Positions 1 to 12,200 of a stretch of DNA of 64,000 nucleotides are shown here, in pieces. The notes below the pieces were generated by a model, which was not told the DNA's origin, ran no database searches, and worked only from the letters and a program-made list of their open reading frames with translations. The translations under genes were made by a program, and so were the position numbers. Each line of letters begins with the position of its first letter. Position 1 is the first letter of the stretch. Source of the DNA: Oikopleura dioica (lineage: Eukaryota > Chordata > Appendicularia > Copelata > Oikopleuridae); contig OU015566.1 of assembly GCA_907165135.1 (NCBI GenBank), forward strand, positions 4,714,501 to 4,778,500. Direction: 5' to 3'.

Positions 1-314
1 ATAATCGCCATTTTTGGGCCTTTTGCAAAGTTTCAAATTTCGATTCTTGGAAATTTATTTTTCCATGATTGGGGGAGAGGGAGAGTGATAAGGATTTTGA
101 AACAGGTGGCGGCGCGGGTGAGCCTTCCGCTTATCCGGATTTAGGGGCAGATAAGGGACAAAGAAGCGTTGAAGAAGCGGTTAGGGAAAATCCTATAAAT
201 TTTTGACGAAATGGAGGGTTCGGCGAGAAAATGTCCGATTCGCTCATTTCTAGCTCGAAAACCGCTCTGAATCCGCTCAAATTTTTTGAGTCAAAAGTGC
301 TATTTGAAGAAAAA

Positions 315-543
315 GCTCAAATTCAGCTCATTTTTGCTCAAGCTCAGCTCATTTTTGCTCAAATTAAGCTCATTTTTGCCCAAATTCAGCTCATTTTTGC
401 TCAAATTCAGCTCATTTTTGCTCAAATTAAGCTCATTTTTGCTCAAATTCAGCTCATTTTTTCTCAATTCAGCTCATTTTTGCTCAAATTCAGCTCATTT
501 ATGCTCAAATTCAGCTCATTTTTGCTCAAATTTCGCTCTTGCT
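315..543. repeat. 21-bp minisatellite
   Basis: About ten tandem copies of a 21-base unit close to GCTCATTTTTGCTCAAATTC. Because the unit is a multiple of three it stays open in two plus-strand frames and would encode a repeated QIQLIFA-type heptapeptide. I see no promoter, splice partner or family resemblance, so I treat it as a repeat rather than a gene. Confidence 0.85.
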
Positions 544-1011
544 CCGCTCAAACTGAGCCCATTGGGGAACGTGAATTCTAGCAAGAAAAAACCGATCTCA
601 CTCTTTTTATTTTAAAATATTCGATTCGATTATTCGAGCAGGTGTTTATCGCTCGGTTTTGGTATCTCAGCGGTTTGACCACAAAACAACTCTTTGACAT
701 GCTGTTTCCTTATCAGCCCCTGCCTTCTACGACAAACAATTTCTTCCCTTTCGGGATCGATACAAATCCTCTGAGAAGCCGATAATTGACACTGGCGGAA
801 ACAAAATGCAAATGTAGAAACGCAATTTCACGTAGTGCAAATATCAAGAGTCGAGCAACTAGATTTTCAAAGGCCGAAAATATAAAGAAAATTCTGCGTC
901 ACTAGAAATTATTCTCGAAAAAAATATGAAAAAAACGAGATTCTGCATTTTTTAGTTTTCAAAATGACACCCTTAAGTTTTTTCGCATTTTAACTGAAAT
1001 CGGTTCAAATG

Positions 1012-1187
1012 ATTTTAAGATAGTGACACCCTTAATTTCTTTTTTTAATTCGAAGGTTAAAACCAAAATTTCAGCCATTTTTAGTCAATTTTGACCAAAT
1101 TTTGGTCAAAAATGGCCTTAAAAATTGTTGAAATTTTGGTTTTAACCTTTGAATAAAAAAAAATTAAGGGTGTCACTATCTTAAAAT
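1012..1187. mobile_element. Foldback MITE (TAGTGACACCCTTA ends)
   Basis: The two ends are a near-perfect inverted repeat of about 27 bp (left arm 1012-1038, right arm 1161-1187), both carrying AAGATAGTGACACCCTTAAT or its complement. The interior is also self-complementary (TTGACCAAATTTTGGTCAA near the centre). There is no coding capacity, as expected for a non-autonomous element. A related GTGACACCCTTA motif occurs near 55090. Confidence 0.8.
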
Positions 1188-1619
1188 TATCTGAAACGAT
1201 TTCAGGGAATTTATATTTCCCTGCATATAAACCCTAGAAAAGAAAAAGGGGTGCGGGTATTTATCGAATTTCAATTCTTGTCGTTTGTTTCCCAAAACAC
1301 AGGATTTTCGTGAACCACTTATTTCCCAAACAATTGAAAGTACAAACTCAATTACAAAAACCGAATTCCCCCTTCTCTTTCGCCATAAATTCTAGTTGCA
1401 GCTGAGGCCCGAAAAACTGTCTGTTTGAGGTCACAGGTGAGCTTGTAGGCAATAAATGGATTTTCCTGAGTACTGATTGTAAATCAATTCTTTGATTTGA
1501 GCTGAAAGAGCTCTTCAGATTTTGCTCTCACGAGCGCATTCCAAACATTTTATTTTCCAACAGAGGGTTTTTTGGTCTTCACAAAACTTTTTTTATAATT
1601 TCAAAAGGGGGTTCGATTT

Positions 1620-1690
1620 AGGGTTAGGGTTACGGTAAGAACTTCGTTCAGCACTAGAATTGCTGCATTAGGGTTAGGGCTAGGGCTTTG
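1620..1690. repeat. Interstitial telomere-like motifs
   Basis: Short runs of TTAGGGTTAGGG and the variant TAGGGC. Similar short runs occur near 19398 and in a C-rich block at 28735-29060. They are too short to be a chromosome end. Confidence 0.6.
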
Positions 1691-1736
1691 TTCGGCAATT
1701 AGACCTGTGTTAAGCCTTAGTCAGGCCCCGTTTCCT

Positions 1737-2048
1737 GTTTAAGGGCCCCCCCCGTCAGATTTTTCTTCGAAAATGGAAATTTTCAAAAACACCATATTTT
1801 TGGTTCTAGATGCGGCATCAGGTTAAAATTGCTTCAAAAACTTAAAAAGATGAATTTTTGACCAAGAAAAATCAATATTTTTTGCAAAAATTAGGGCAAA
1901 TTCGTCGGTTTTCGGTCAAAAAACCAATTTTGTCTCGAGGGAGTCGACATAGAGCCCAAAAAATGAAGCCTCAAAATCGTTTTTCAACCCGTAGAATTTA
2001 TTTCCGGGGTCAAAATCAAATAATTCTGAAATTTTATTTTTCGCAAAA
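1737..2048. mobile_element. Family-B MITE, copy 1 (degraded right end)
   Basis: Starts TTTAAGGGCCCCCCCCGTCAG and shares the downstream order of motifs (CACCATATTTTTGGTTCT, a poly-T/ATTTTTGACCAAGAAA segment, and a GTCGA...CCCAAAAAA segment) with copies at 40035-40353 and 61772-62122. The right terminal repeat seen in those copies is not clear here. Confidence 0.65.
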
Positions 2049-3038
2049 CGCAATTTATAATTTTTGTTTTTTCATTTTTGAAAATTATTACCTCATTTGC
2101 CCCATTTTCTTCATCTGTCCAAACATCCTTCTTTACTATCTTCTTCACTATAAAACTCTCTCATTCAAACATTCTCTCTCTTCTTTTCCAAAATAAAAAT
2201 CTTTTAATAGCTTCTTATCAATCTTGAGTTAATTCTACGATGCGCAAAATTCAGCGCTGCGTTATTACCCGCTGGCCAGGTTCGCCAACTTTTAGCGTAG
2301 CCAAAGCGCCACAGCGCCGAATTCGCAAAAAAAACGGAATAATGTTCAAACAAAGAAGACAAACTTCGAATAATGCAAAAGAAGAATGGCCGCTGGACTT
2401 GGAAGGCCGCAGCGAGGTGTTGAATTATTCTTTTCATCCTTTTAGGAATTTTTAATTGTCGCGTTTTTCAAGGGTTTTTCGAGGGTTCGAGGCTTGCTTT
2501 ATTCTTTTATGATGTTTTTTCTGAGTTTTGACGCTCAAAAATGATAAAATAAAATTGAAAACTCAGATTTTAAGACCTCGAAAAAGCAAAATTTTGATAG
2601 TTTTCTGTCAAGAAACAAATTTACTTGAAGTATTTTTTGAATTTTTTTTGTATTTGAAAATCGATTCTTGAATAACTGGGAAAATGTGTGTTGGAATCGG
2701 CTACTGACAAAATGATGAAAAGAAAAACGGCGGCGCCATCGACAGAATAATCAAATCGGTCTTCATTTCTGATCGGCCACTCAAAATTTTCAGCCATGAT
2801 GGCGGCTTTCGTGACGCTCTGCTGGAATAATTGATAGACCTTTTTATGGGTTCAAATTTTAAATTCGCAAATAACCAAGGTCAAAGCTTGAAACTAAACA
2901 ATTTACGAGCAGTCCTCTTCGTCTCCAGGTGAAAATGGCGATATCGCTTTTTTACTGTTCCGAATAAATATCAATGTTCTTGATTTCAAATAGAAATTTT
3001 TACTCGAAGCTGTTCTCTTTTTGGCCATTTTGAAGAAA
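2049..3038. other. Intergenic, no supported gene
   Basis: A GC-richer patch at 2240-2455 is open on both strands (about 71 and 77 residues) but shows no domain, signal peptide or splice partner I can support. The rest is AT-rich 5' flank of the kinase-like gene. Confidence 0.5.
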
Positions 3039-5424
3039 ATGAGCTGGAGAAACAACCATCCAAAGCAATTGAGCAGAGAAAAGGTTGAAAACTGGCTTCG
3101 AGATTTTTTGCCTAGATTGAAAAGAACAACGACGAGGACTCCTCAATGTCGGTTGATTTCAAGCGTAGAAAGACATGAAATGATTGATGACGATGATAGT
3201 GATGTTGTTGCCTTCAGATGGCATTATTTATTTTTCGTCGAACAAGAGGAAGATATTTTTGCAATTATTCATGAAAGCAAAAAACATTATGGTTTACTTC
3301 TTGCTTCAAAATTTCAACAAGAACTTTTGGCAGCAAATGCTAATCTCTCGGGCAAAATTTTAAGCCGATGGGATATCCTCGAAGAAAAAGGAAATTGGAT
3401 TATCGATCAGAGTTTTGAAGACGACATTATTTCAGAAGGTGGTGAAGCAATAATTATTGCTCAAAATTTCGAAGATCTCAAAACTGCAGTCCGTGTTCAT
3501 GTTTTTGATCCATTTCTTTTTACGGAGAATTTTTCATCAGACTTGCTTGATTATGAGATTCGTCTTTCTTGCGGTAGGTTTACGAAATTTAACATCACTG
3601 ACATATTTAAAATACATTATTTTTAAGACTTTGAAAAAGCAGTTGATAAGGAAGACGGCATTATACAGGTTCAGAATAGAATCTTGGAGAAAATACCGTT
3701 TCATGAAAATGTTATCAAGCATTTCGTGAACATAGAATTCTTTATCAAAAATGATGTTGATCGTGAAGATTGTATTGGATGGATAACAATTATGGAGAAG
3801 GCGGATATGAACATACGAGGATTATTGAACCAAAATAAGCTCAGCATTAGAGAGAGAAGAAAAATTGCCATTGCTGTCTCTTCTGCTTTTGATTATTTAG
3901 CTAATAACGGTATCCTTCATCTTGACTTGAAAATGGAAAACATACTACTGCTGAACTCTGTGCCCAAAATATGTGACTTCGGGATCGTTCAAGAAACAAC
4001 GAGAAGGCTTGGTTATCGTCAGATGGGATACACTCGGAGAGGGTCAAAATATAGATTAGGACCTGCTCTTCGTACGACAAACCAAGCTGTTCTTATTTAA
4101 AATATATTTTAGATGCAGGGTCACCTGCATTTGCAATCATGACGCAGTTAACAGCTGGTGATTTTCTACCCCAATCGATTTGGATATTTTTAATCTGCCG
4201 CTGGAAGACGGCATGGAATCTTTTATTCAAACCAATAAGCCATGAAGAGGAAATTGAAATTGATGGCAGAATCAAGGTTTGCTTTTTCTATCAATTTTAC
4301 ATTGAGAATGTATTTAATGCAATTATTCTAAGGAATTCAACGGAGAACAGCTCAAAGCAATCTTTATGAATAATAAGCAGTTTACAACCGAATTCTTTGA
4401 AAATATCGAGTTGATTTCTCTTCCAGAAACCGACGATAAATTTTGCCTTGATGACGAGAATCTTACACAGTCTTGCCAAGTATCAAGCTTGAAGAAACGA
4501 ATAACAAAATTCATCAATTCCGAAATGAAAAATGTGACGAAAAAAATGATCAATCAAAAAGACAGCAATCTGTGTGTTCCGATATCAGTGACGAACCTAA
4601 TTCGTTTTGCGATGGACGCAGATCTAAAATTCGAAGAAAGGGATATATCTCACTCGTTTGAGAACATTTTGATGACAATAACAATGATTATTTACCCGAG
4701 AAGCATGTCTGGTTTGAATCTAAAACCACGAGAAAAAGAAAAATCAGGGCAATTTACTGACGTTGAGATTCTTTTGGAGCGAATGTGCAAGAAAACATAT
4801 CTGATGCCGAGTGGATGGGACATTATTTGTGACCTTGGTAGTCGAAATTTAGATGATGGTCGGCCAGATTTAGATAATCCACAGCCACCGAGATCTTTTT
4901 GCGAATATAGTTCAGGTAATATTTGAGAAGATATAAGAGCGAAATATCGTGATCATCATCATCTTGTTTTATCTAAGATTTATTATTTTTAAAAATAATC
5001 TAATTCTTTAGTAATTCTCCACCAAGGATTTATCTTTACTCGACCTTTAACAGCAACTGGAGTTTTACTACATATAAATGAAGAAAACAAAGAAGAAGTG
5101 TTTTTTCATCAGATGACAATCGACAGAGTTGAAGACGGATTATACATCCTCCAGAACACTCAATTCTCCACAGAATCACCGAAAGCTCACGAAACACCAA
5201 CTGTTAAAATTCCACTTTTTGATCCCTACTACGTGAACGCCGAAGACTTCTGGCATCATTATCAAATGAATGGAAGAGCAATTTTGATCGAAGATGACTA
5301 TACAATTGAAATTGTCAATGAAAGGCACCCTGACATGAAAACAGGAAGATGGTATCTTTGTCCGGAAGCCTATTCTCTTGAGCTCATTGAAGAATTAACC
5401 GAAGAAAGTCGGATTTATTTGTAA
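3039..5424 (+). CDS. Kinase-like protein with C-terminal papain-like domain
   Basis: Five exons: 3039-3573, 3628 to about 4071, 4113-4276, 4333-4915, 5012-5424. The ATG at 3039 opens the frame. The second exon holds the kinase catalytic motifs HLDLKMEN (His-Leu-Asp in place of His-Arg-Asp) and DFG (CDFGIV); AGSPAF opens the third exon as a weak activation-segment equivalent. The N-lobe is divergent, and no clear VAIK lysine or glycine loop stands out. After the kinase part, QKDSNLCVPIS has papain-type Gln-x5-Cys spacing, and a later HQMTI...YILQNTQ segment supplies a candidate His and Asn. The end of exon 2 is the least certain junction. This may be a lineage-specific family; kinase activity and the protease-like fold are inference. 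An AATAAA lies about 55 bp after the stop. Confidence 0.6.
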
Positions 5425-5478
5425 AAATGCTGCTTCTAAAGATTGATTGAAATTATCTTGAAATTATTTTATCTATGA

Positions 5479-5484
5479 AATAAA
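5479..5484 (+). terminator. Poly(A) signal AATAAA
   Basis: AATAAA shortly after the kinase-like stop codon, consistent with its 3' end before the next same-strand gene. Confidence 0.6.
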
Positions 5485-5752
5485 GTCTGATTTCGTCTAT
5501 TTTGAATTGATAGCTTTTCAACGCTCTTCAAGGTTTGACTTGTTTTCCAGCTAGTGCGCGCGGAGGACTTTTCCCACTGGTCTTCTCTGAGCGCGGAAAT
5601 GTCGCGGAGGAACTATAGAAAAAATAGCGAAAACCTTCAAGTTTACAAAATCAGCTAAATGAATATTTCTAGTTCAGTTTGTTATCGAAATCGTTTTGAA
5701 AGAAATTTGAATCTGCCAATGTCGTGAGAGAGAAAAGGAAATTTTGAAGAAA

Positions 5753-7063
5753 ATGAAGTTTTTTCTTGCCTTTCTCTTGGCTGTTGAAGGATGCATGCCG
5801 AAAATGGAAGCCCTCGTCGAAGGAATTTATTGCGGAAAGGAAACTTGCTACGAAGTTCTAGAGGTGAGTTGATGAGAAATGGATGAACGGCGAAGCATGC
5901 ATTTTAGGTTGATCCTGAGTCGACAGATAAAGAAATCAAGAACGCATACAAAAAACTGGCGAAAGAAAATCATCCTGATCGGTTCTCTGGGCAGAATTTA
6001 TCGAACGAAGAAAAGAAAGATCTCGACTTGAAATTCCAGCGAATCGCCAAGGCCTACGAAACTCTCAAAAGTAACCTCCCTTCCTCTTTTCCTTCTCAAT
6101 AGTTCTAGGCGAGCGGGAAACTTACGATGATTTCTTACTGCACCCAGAAGAGTACTACCATTTGTACTATCAATACTACAGGAGCAAGTTTGTCTCGCCA
6201 GATGTTGACATGAGACTCGTTTTCTTCGTCCTCGCTTGTGGTGAGTTTGTTTCACCTTTCTAGGGCTATTTTCCGCTTTCAGGAATTTCATCTCTTCAGT
6301 GGATCGGTTGGCAGTCAAACTACAGAAATGCGATTGATTATATGGCGTCAGTGGATAAATATAGACTTGGTAAGCAAAAAAACTCGAAGAATTGGCACTG
6401 AATTAGTCTTCTAGCGGCGAAAAGAGAAGCAGAAGCTCGAGGATTGATTGGAAACAAGAAGCAAAATCGTGGGAAATCGCAGATGGAAATTAAGGAAGAA
6501 GAAAGAAAGCACATCCTGGCGATTATCGAAGAGAAAGTCGACATTAGAGGAGGCTACCAGAAACCTGTTTGGACTGATATCTTTCTGGTTTGACAAAATT
6601 TTCGGCCCCTTTTGTTGCATTTTTTAGGTGCAAGTATGTATGTACCCTCTTTACTTGTTTCGCTGGGTGAAGTGGCATATTCGTTGGTATGTGTTGTTCA
6701 CGATTCAAAAGCAACCGTTTGGAGAAGAAGAGAAATTGTACCTCATGAAGAAACATCTGAGCCCTCCGTCGAACGCGGCATGGGAAGAAATGCTCGATAA
6801 ACATAGAGACGTCTTCTTCAAGTAAGAACTTCTATTTGAAACTTATGCCAATTCATTTTTAGGCGAGGACTGTGGATAAAATCACATGCGGAAGAATACA
6901 TAAAAGAGCAGGAACAAAAAGAAAGAGAGGAAAAGTATGTTTCTTCATGAAAAATTAGCTTGAGAATCAAATCCATTCTAGGGCTAATTCCGCGAGATGG
7001 AAGCAATATCGTCGTTACATGAAATCAGAAGCCGCCAAACAAACGATCACTTTTGAAGATTAG
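5753..7063 (+). CDS. DNAJC25: DnaJ homolog subfamily C member 25-like
   Basis: Eight exons (5753-5863, 5908-6070, 6103-6240, 6283-6369, 6415-6587, 6628-6831, 6863-6934, 6982-7063) join in frame with canonical GT-AG introns of 30-45 nt. The protein has an N-terminal signal peptide, a J domain with the HPD tripeptide (AKENHPDRF), then HPEEYY, an IDI/VDIRGGYQKP motif and two membrane segments with EEERLY-like and RWKQYRRYMK blocks, in the same order as animal DNAJC25. It is expected to be a membrane DnaJ cochaperone of the secretory pathway that stimulates an Hsp70. No frameshift was needed. It is the first gene of a same-strand cluster with EFSEC 219 bp downstream and no AATAAA between them. 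Confidence 0.9.
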
Positions 7064-7281
7064 ACGAAATCAATTGAAAATTTTCGTTTTAGAATTTGTT
7101 AAATTAGCCGAATACGAATCCGACACTTAGACAGTTCATTTATCTATTTGTGATTCCCTAGAAAGCTCCTTGTCAGTTACCTATCAACCCTTTTTATTAG
7201 CAGCTGTACTGTGCAATACCATTAAATACACTATTTTCTTCGATTATTTCCGCTTTTCGAACAACGAATTTTTGCTTAAGA

Positions 7282-9139
7282 ATGTCGAAAATCTTGAACA
7301 TCAACGTCGGCGTCCTTGGCCACGTCGATTCCGGCAAAACCACTCTTTCAAAGGCTCTTTCCCAAATTGGCTCTACCGCGAGTTTCGACAAAAATCCGCA
7401 AAGCAAAGAAAGAGGAATCACGCTCGACCTCGGATTCAGCAGTTTTTGATGAAGTCCAATGCGCCCGAGTTCGATCAAGGTGAGAAATCATCCCTTTTTT
7501 GAAGAGAAAGAAAGAAATTTTAAGTGAAGTGAGATTCACGCTCGTCGACTGTCCTGGACACGGCTCCTTGATCAAGACCGTCATCGGTGGTGCGTGTATC
7601 ATCGACATGATGATTCTAGTGATCGACATTACTAAGGGCGTCCAAGCTCAAACGAAAGAATGCCTGGTTATTGGAGAAGTGATCAATACTCATCTCCTGG
7701 TCGTGTTGAACAAAGTAGATCAGCTACCGGAGAAAAGTAGAGACGAGAAAGTGAAGAAAATGACGAAACTTGTGAAGGAGAAGATCCTCTCGAAAATACA
7801 GGTGATATTTTTTTCCCTATTTCTGCCATTTAAGTTCAAATTTTAACCCCTTAAATCTAGTTCAAAACTGCTGAAATCGTTCCCTGCTCAGCCTTCTCTG
7901 GCAAAACCGAAAAAGTCGTTGAATTCTTCGAAAACTTCAAGTACTTCCCTGATCGAACGAGTCTCCTTGAAAAGCCTTTTCTGATGTCAATCGATCACTG
8001 CTTCCAAATAAAAGGCTCTGGATCTGTGTTTACCGGAACCGTTCTCGCTGGAAAAGCCGCCGTTGGGGAGAACGTCGAAGTTGTTGGCCTTGGAGAAGAG
8101 AAAAGAATCAAGTCGATTCAGATCTTCAAAGAAGCGAAGAATGAAGCGGTTTGTGGCGATAGGGCGGCGATTTGCGTGTCGAACGTGAGCTTAAAAATCC
8201 TTTTTCATTCAATAATGAGTTCTAGTTTGACGCGAAGAAACTGGAACGCGGTCTTCTCGCCTTCCCCAAATCCATCAAAGGCATTTCCCATGTCATGGTC
8301 AAGCTGAACAAAGTGAAACTGTACCAAGACGCGATCGAGTCCGGTCAAAAATTCCACGTAACATGTGGCCATCAGCTTGCGAATGCGAAGATAACGCTTA
8401 TGAAAGATAGGAAAGGCGAAAAAGTAGACTTGAGCGAGGAGAGTTTCTTTGAGGGGAAGATATTCGATTTTGTGGACAAATTCGAGCAGGAAGATGAAAG
8501 CATTTTGGCATCTCTTGAATTCGGTAAGATGTCGATTGCCGCTTTTTGATGCCATTATATGTAAACAGAGGATACAGTCATTCTTATAGACATAAGACTT
8601 TGAATTCATCTCAATCTTCAGATCGGCCCATCTACTTCCTTCCAAACGGACTGCTGATCGGTTCGCGACTAGAATTGGACGCAAATACAACGGATAAATG
8701 CCGCATCGCGTTTTCTGCTTTTCTTGAGCCCCTCTCTACGAAAAACCCGAAAGAGCTAGTTGTTGTCAAAGAGAAAAGCAAAACGGGAACGGTAGAACGA
8801 CTTCATGACGACAACACGCTAATTGTCAAAGATTTGTTCAAGAAGGAAACGAATTTGGACCTATTCAACAGGCTTAAAGGTAAGAATCAGAGGAGCAAAA
8901 GGTGTTGAATCAATTTAGTATCGCTTTCAACCGGCGAAAGTGCAATAATCGACGGAACTTTTGGAACATCAGGCAAAATAAAAATCTACAACTCTGATGG
9001 ATTCGCCGAAGAAACGAAAGAACGCTGTAGAAAACCGAAAAAGGGCGAAAATCTCGGAAAACGAGAAGCGATAGAAGTGAAACTTGTATTTTTCAAAAAT
9101 GTTAATTCCGATGACAAACACTGTATTCTTCAATTGTAG
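7282..9139 (+). CDS. EFSEC: Selenocysteine-specific elongation factor (eEFSec)
   Basis: Six exons: 7282-7479, 7530-7801, 7861-8184, 8226-8523, 8622-8879, 8919-9139. The G1 motif GHVDSGKTT, SKERGITLDLGF switch region, DCPGH (G3) and NKVD (G4) identify a translational GTPase of the SelB/eEFSec type; the later beta-barrel exons follow the family order. It delivers Sec-tRNA to ribosomes reading UGA. The ATG at 7282 directly follows a pyrimidine-rich TTGCTTAAG acceptor-like site. One problem: in frame, AGC AGT TTT is followed by TGA TGA at 7446-7451; restoring a T in the T5 run at 7443-7447 gives FLMKSNAPEFDQ and joins exon 2 perfectly. I read this as a single-base assembly or allele deletion, not a selenocysteine codon. 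Confidence 0.88.
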
Positions 9140-9261
9140 TCGCAAAAACATGATCTTCTCGAAAATTCCCGAAAAGGCGGAAAAGGATTATCGCCAGGCT
9201 CGTGATATTTTTTGCCTTGTTTGTTTCTAGAGTCTGTCTTTGGTTTGCTTCAATTTCAATT

Positions 9262-9280
9262 TCGTTCATTTCTTTTAGAA
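9262..9280 (+). promoter_or_regulatory. Candidate trans-splice acceptor before UBE4
   Basis: TTCGTTCATTTCTTTTAG precedes the UBE4 start by about 17 bp, within a 157-bp intergenic gap that has no AATAAA. Tunicates with operons place spliced-leader acceptors in this position; the assignment here is inference. Confidence 0.35.
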
Positions 9281-9296
9281 AGAGAAAAATAGAAAA

Positions 9297-12200
9297 ATGA
9301 GTGAGCCAGAAACAAGTGAAAAAATGGAAACAAACGAGGAAGAAATCGTCGGGAAAAAGACCGAAAAAGATTCAGAAACACCGGAGGCAGAGGCAGAAGA
9401 AGTCGAAAAAAATGGAAGTTCCAGTTGAGCCAGAGTGGGAAGCGCCAACAGGTAAAAATGCCATTCTAGATGAAATTTACGAAGAGTTTTTTTTTAGCCG
9501 ATGAAATGCGCGCTCGCCGACTAAATCGACTTGCCGCTCAGACAAATTCTGCGCCGCAGAATCCAACTCCAAGAGTTCAGCCGCCGCCTGAGTCTCCAAA
9601 AAAGCCAACTATCTCCGACGCGCCGCTAAAGAGAGGCCTTTCTTCGCCGTTGAAAAATCCCCCGGCTTCACATCGACTGAGAACGCTTTCCGGGCCGCAA
9701 AGCGTCAATAGAGTCAGAACGGCGAATGAGATCCTGTCGAGCTTGTTCAACGCGCATGTTGAGTTCTTGCAGTCGCTAAACGAGAACGACTGGATGAAGC
9801 AGCCGATTTGCGACTGCGAAGAAGAATTACTCGCAGAAACGATCACAGCGATTTTGATGAGGGAACTGTATTACTTGTCCCAGAACGATTCCACAGATGC
9901 TGCAGCGGCTCTTTCCAATAATGGTATATATTGAAGCAATTCTTGAGCTCTTAATAATCATCATTCTAGCGATTTATTCGCCGCCAACGTCGAAATTTGC
10001 AAACGGATTGCTCTACCTCGTCAAATGCCACCAGCGCTGCTCGACTCTCATCGCGGAGGGTAGTCCTGCAGAGCAGAAATGCGGCCACGCAACTCGTCAA
10101 CTCATCGTCTCCCATTTCGTCCTCGTCTTCAGCGGATTCCTGGGCGTCGACTCGAAGGTCTCTTTCGGCGAGCTTTTCGGAAGACTGATGCTCTCGCAAA
10201 GTCTTTCTGAGGGGCTCCTCCCGGCTGTTCTGGAAGAATTGAACGAGCATGGAAAAGAACTGTTCGATGAGATTTTGACTGACGCCTTGAACGTCATCAG
10301 AATCGCTTCAGAAGTGACATCCTCTGCCTCCGAATACGCCGCATCACCGAGCACCTGTCTTGCAAACCTCGTCCAGTTTGTCCTCCCGGGAACAAAAATC
10401 CGTCCAGTTGTAAGTCTGCTTGTTCAGCGGGAAGACTGGCTCGTTACGGAAACTGAATCGAACCTGGTTGCATGTGAAATGGCTTGCAAGTCGTATTTAG
10501 GCTCGTTTTTGAGCTTTGGTGTTTCGGATGATCCTGATATTTTGGCTTCTTTTACAAATTTGGAGGACATAAATCACAAGTAAGTCAAAGCGCGACCTAA
10601 ATTGATATAAATAAAATTTAGGGTCCGATCTCATATCGCCAAAAACCTCCTTCTGCGCCTCGAAATCCCGCGGCAAAACTTCTTCATCATCATCGAAGGA
10701 ATCCTGAAAAACGGCGATCCAGCTGTCCAGTCCCGCGAGAAAATGGTCTCCTGGCTAGCCGAAATGGCTCAAGTCAACTTGAAACGAGCAGGATTGATGG
10801 CAAACGAGGGACAACTCGCTCCTCTTTCGATGGTGCTCAATATTATGCATGTTTTGCAGCAGATGTCGTCCAAAATCGCGACTTCGAAAATCGACGAAAA
10901 GTATATCTTCAGAAAAACTTGCCGGACAAAGGTATATTTTCTTGTAAATCACTTATTAAAATCAATTTACAGCCGCTGAATGACACGACAATCGCTTCAA
11001 ATAACACGGACCTGGAAAAGTTCTCGAGCTCTCTTCCCGAATCTGAATCAAAGTTTCCCACCGAGTGTTTTTGGCTCACAGTTCTTTATCACCACATTTG
11101 CCTTTCATCCTGGGGTCGGCAAAAAATGGTGGAAGTGGTGGGTGGGTGGGTGGTGGGTGGGTGGTGGTGGGCTTCCCACCCACCACCACCCACCATCACA
11201 ATTCTTCAAAATTCGAAAATGGTGGGAAATGGTGGGTTTTTTTTTGGCCGAAAATTTTGGGAGCCCCAAGTCAAAATTTTGTTCTTGAACAGTTGTTTAC
11301 TAATTAGAGCATTTTGAAAATAAATTGTTCTAGATTAGCAGAATCACTGTTATTGTCATCAATTAGCACTAGAATTTGTTAAACATGGCGTCAGATGGTC
11401 TTGGAACATGGTCTTGGAACATCTCAAACAACAAGTTGTCTGGAGAGAGGTTTCAGTAAGACATCAAGTCTCAAAAGACATCAAAGAGAGAATCTGACGT
11501 ACAAAAGATGTTTAGCGATCCTTCGTGCAAGAGTCTTCAAACGAGCAATAGATTATTTGAAAACTATTTAATATTTAGTTACTTTATTTTCTATATCATG
11601 AATAAATATAATCAAAGAATTTGAGATAAAAGTAATCTATTTTGTATTTTTGGGCCCCGAAAAATTTTATTCAAAATCATCGACCCACCCACCACCCACC
11701 CACCATCACCATTGGAAATTTAACTTTACGAGTGGCCCACCCACCACCACCCACCAGCGATCGGTGGCTTGCCGACCCCAGCTTTCATCGGAGCTGAAGA
11801 GGATAGACAGGAAAATGAAGGAAATGACCCATTATGTCCGTGAGCTCAAGAGGGTCAAAAACTCGAAGCCGAAAAATAACAGCGAAGAAATAAACAAAAG
11901 GTAATGATGAAGGACCAATATTGCCTCCTATTCAATTTTTAAGCTCATCACCCAAAAACTCACGACGATGATCAAAAAGTGCATGCGTGCCATAATCGCC
12001 ACCGAAGCCTACTACCACAATGAGCCCTTCTACGAGCGCACGCTTCATTTTTCGCCAAATTCGCTTCGATTCTCAAGAAATTCATGGTCGGCGGCGATGG
12101 TTACTTTGAGCTCCCTCTTCCGGATCAGCAGCCGCCAGAGTGGTCTAACTTTTTCGAGTGCTTCATTGAGGATTTTATTGAATTTTCGATCTTCATCTCA

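Noticed and set aside
231-615. Two overlapping long frames with QIQLIFA or SSFLLKF heptapeptide repeats as a gene
   Set aside because: They are the unavoidable result of a 21-bp tandem repeat without stops; no start context, splice sites or homology.
2204-2455. Opposing open frames in a GC-richer patch, briefly suspected to be vector lacZ sequence
   Set aside because: The translated sequence does not match lacZ alpha, and no vector motifs are present.
7443-7451. In-frame TGA in EFSEC as a genuine selenocysteine codon
   Set aside because: Two consecutive TGAs, with downstream homology only in the other frame; no SECIS-like element recognised in the short 3' region.
11646-11779. Open frame ending in a Pro/His-rich start (MGPEKFYSK...) as the true start of a second UBE4-like gene
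   Set aside because: The Pro/His part is the subterminal repeat of the inserted element; the following sequence continues the same UBE4 exon.
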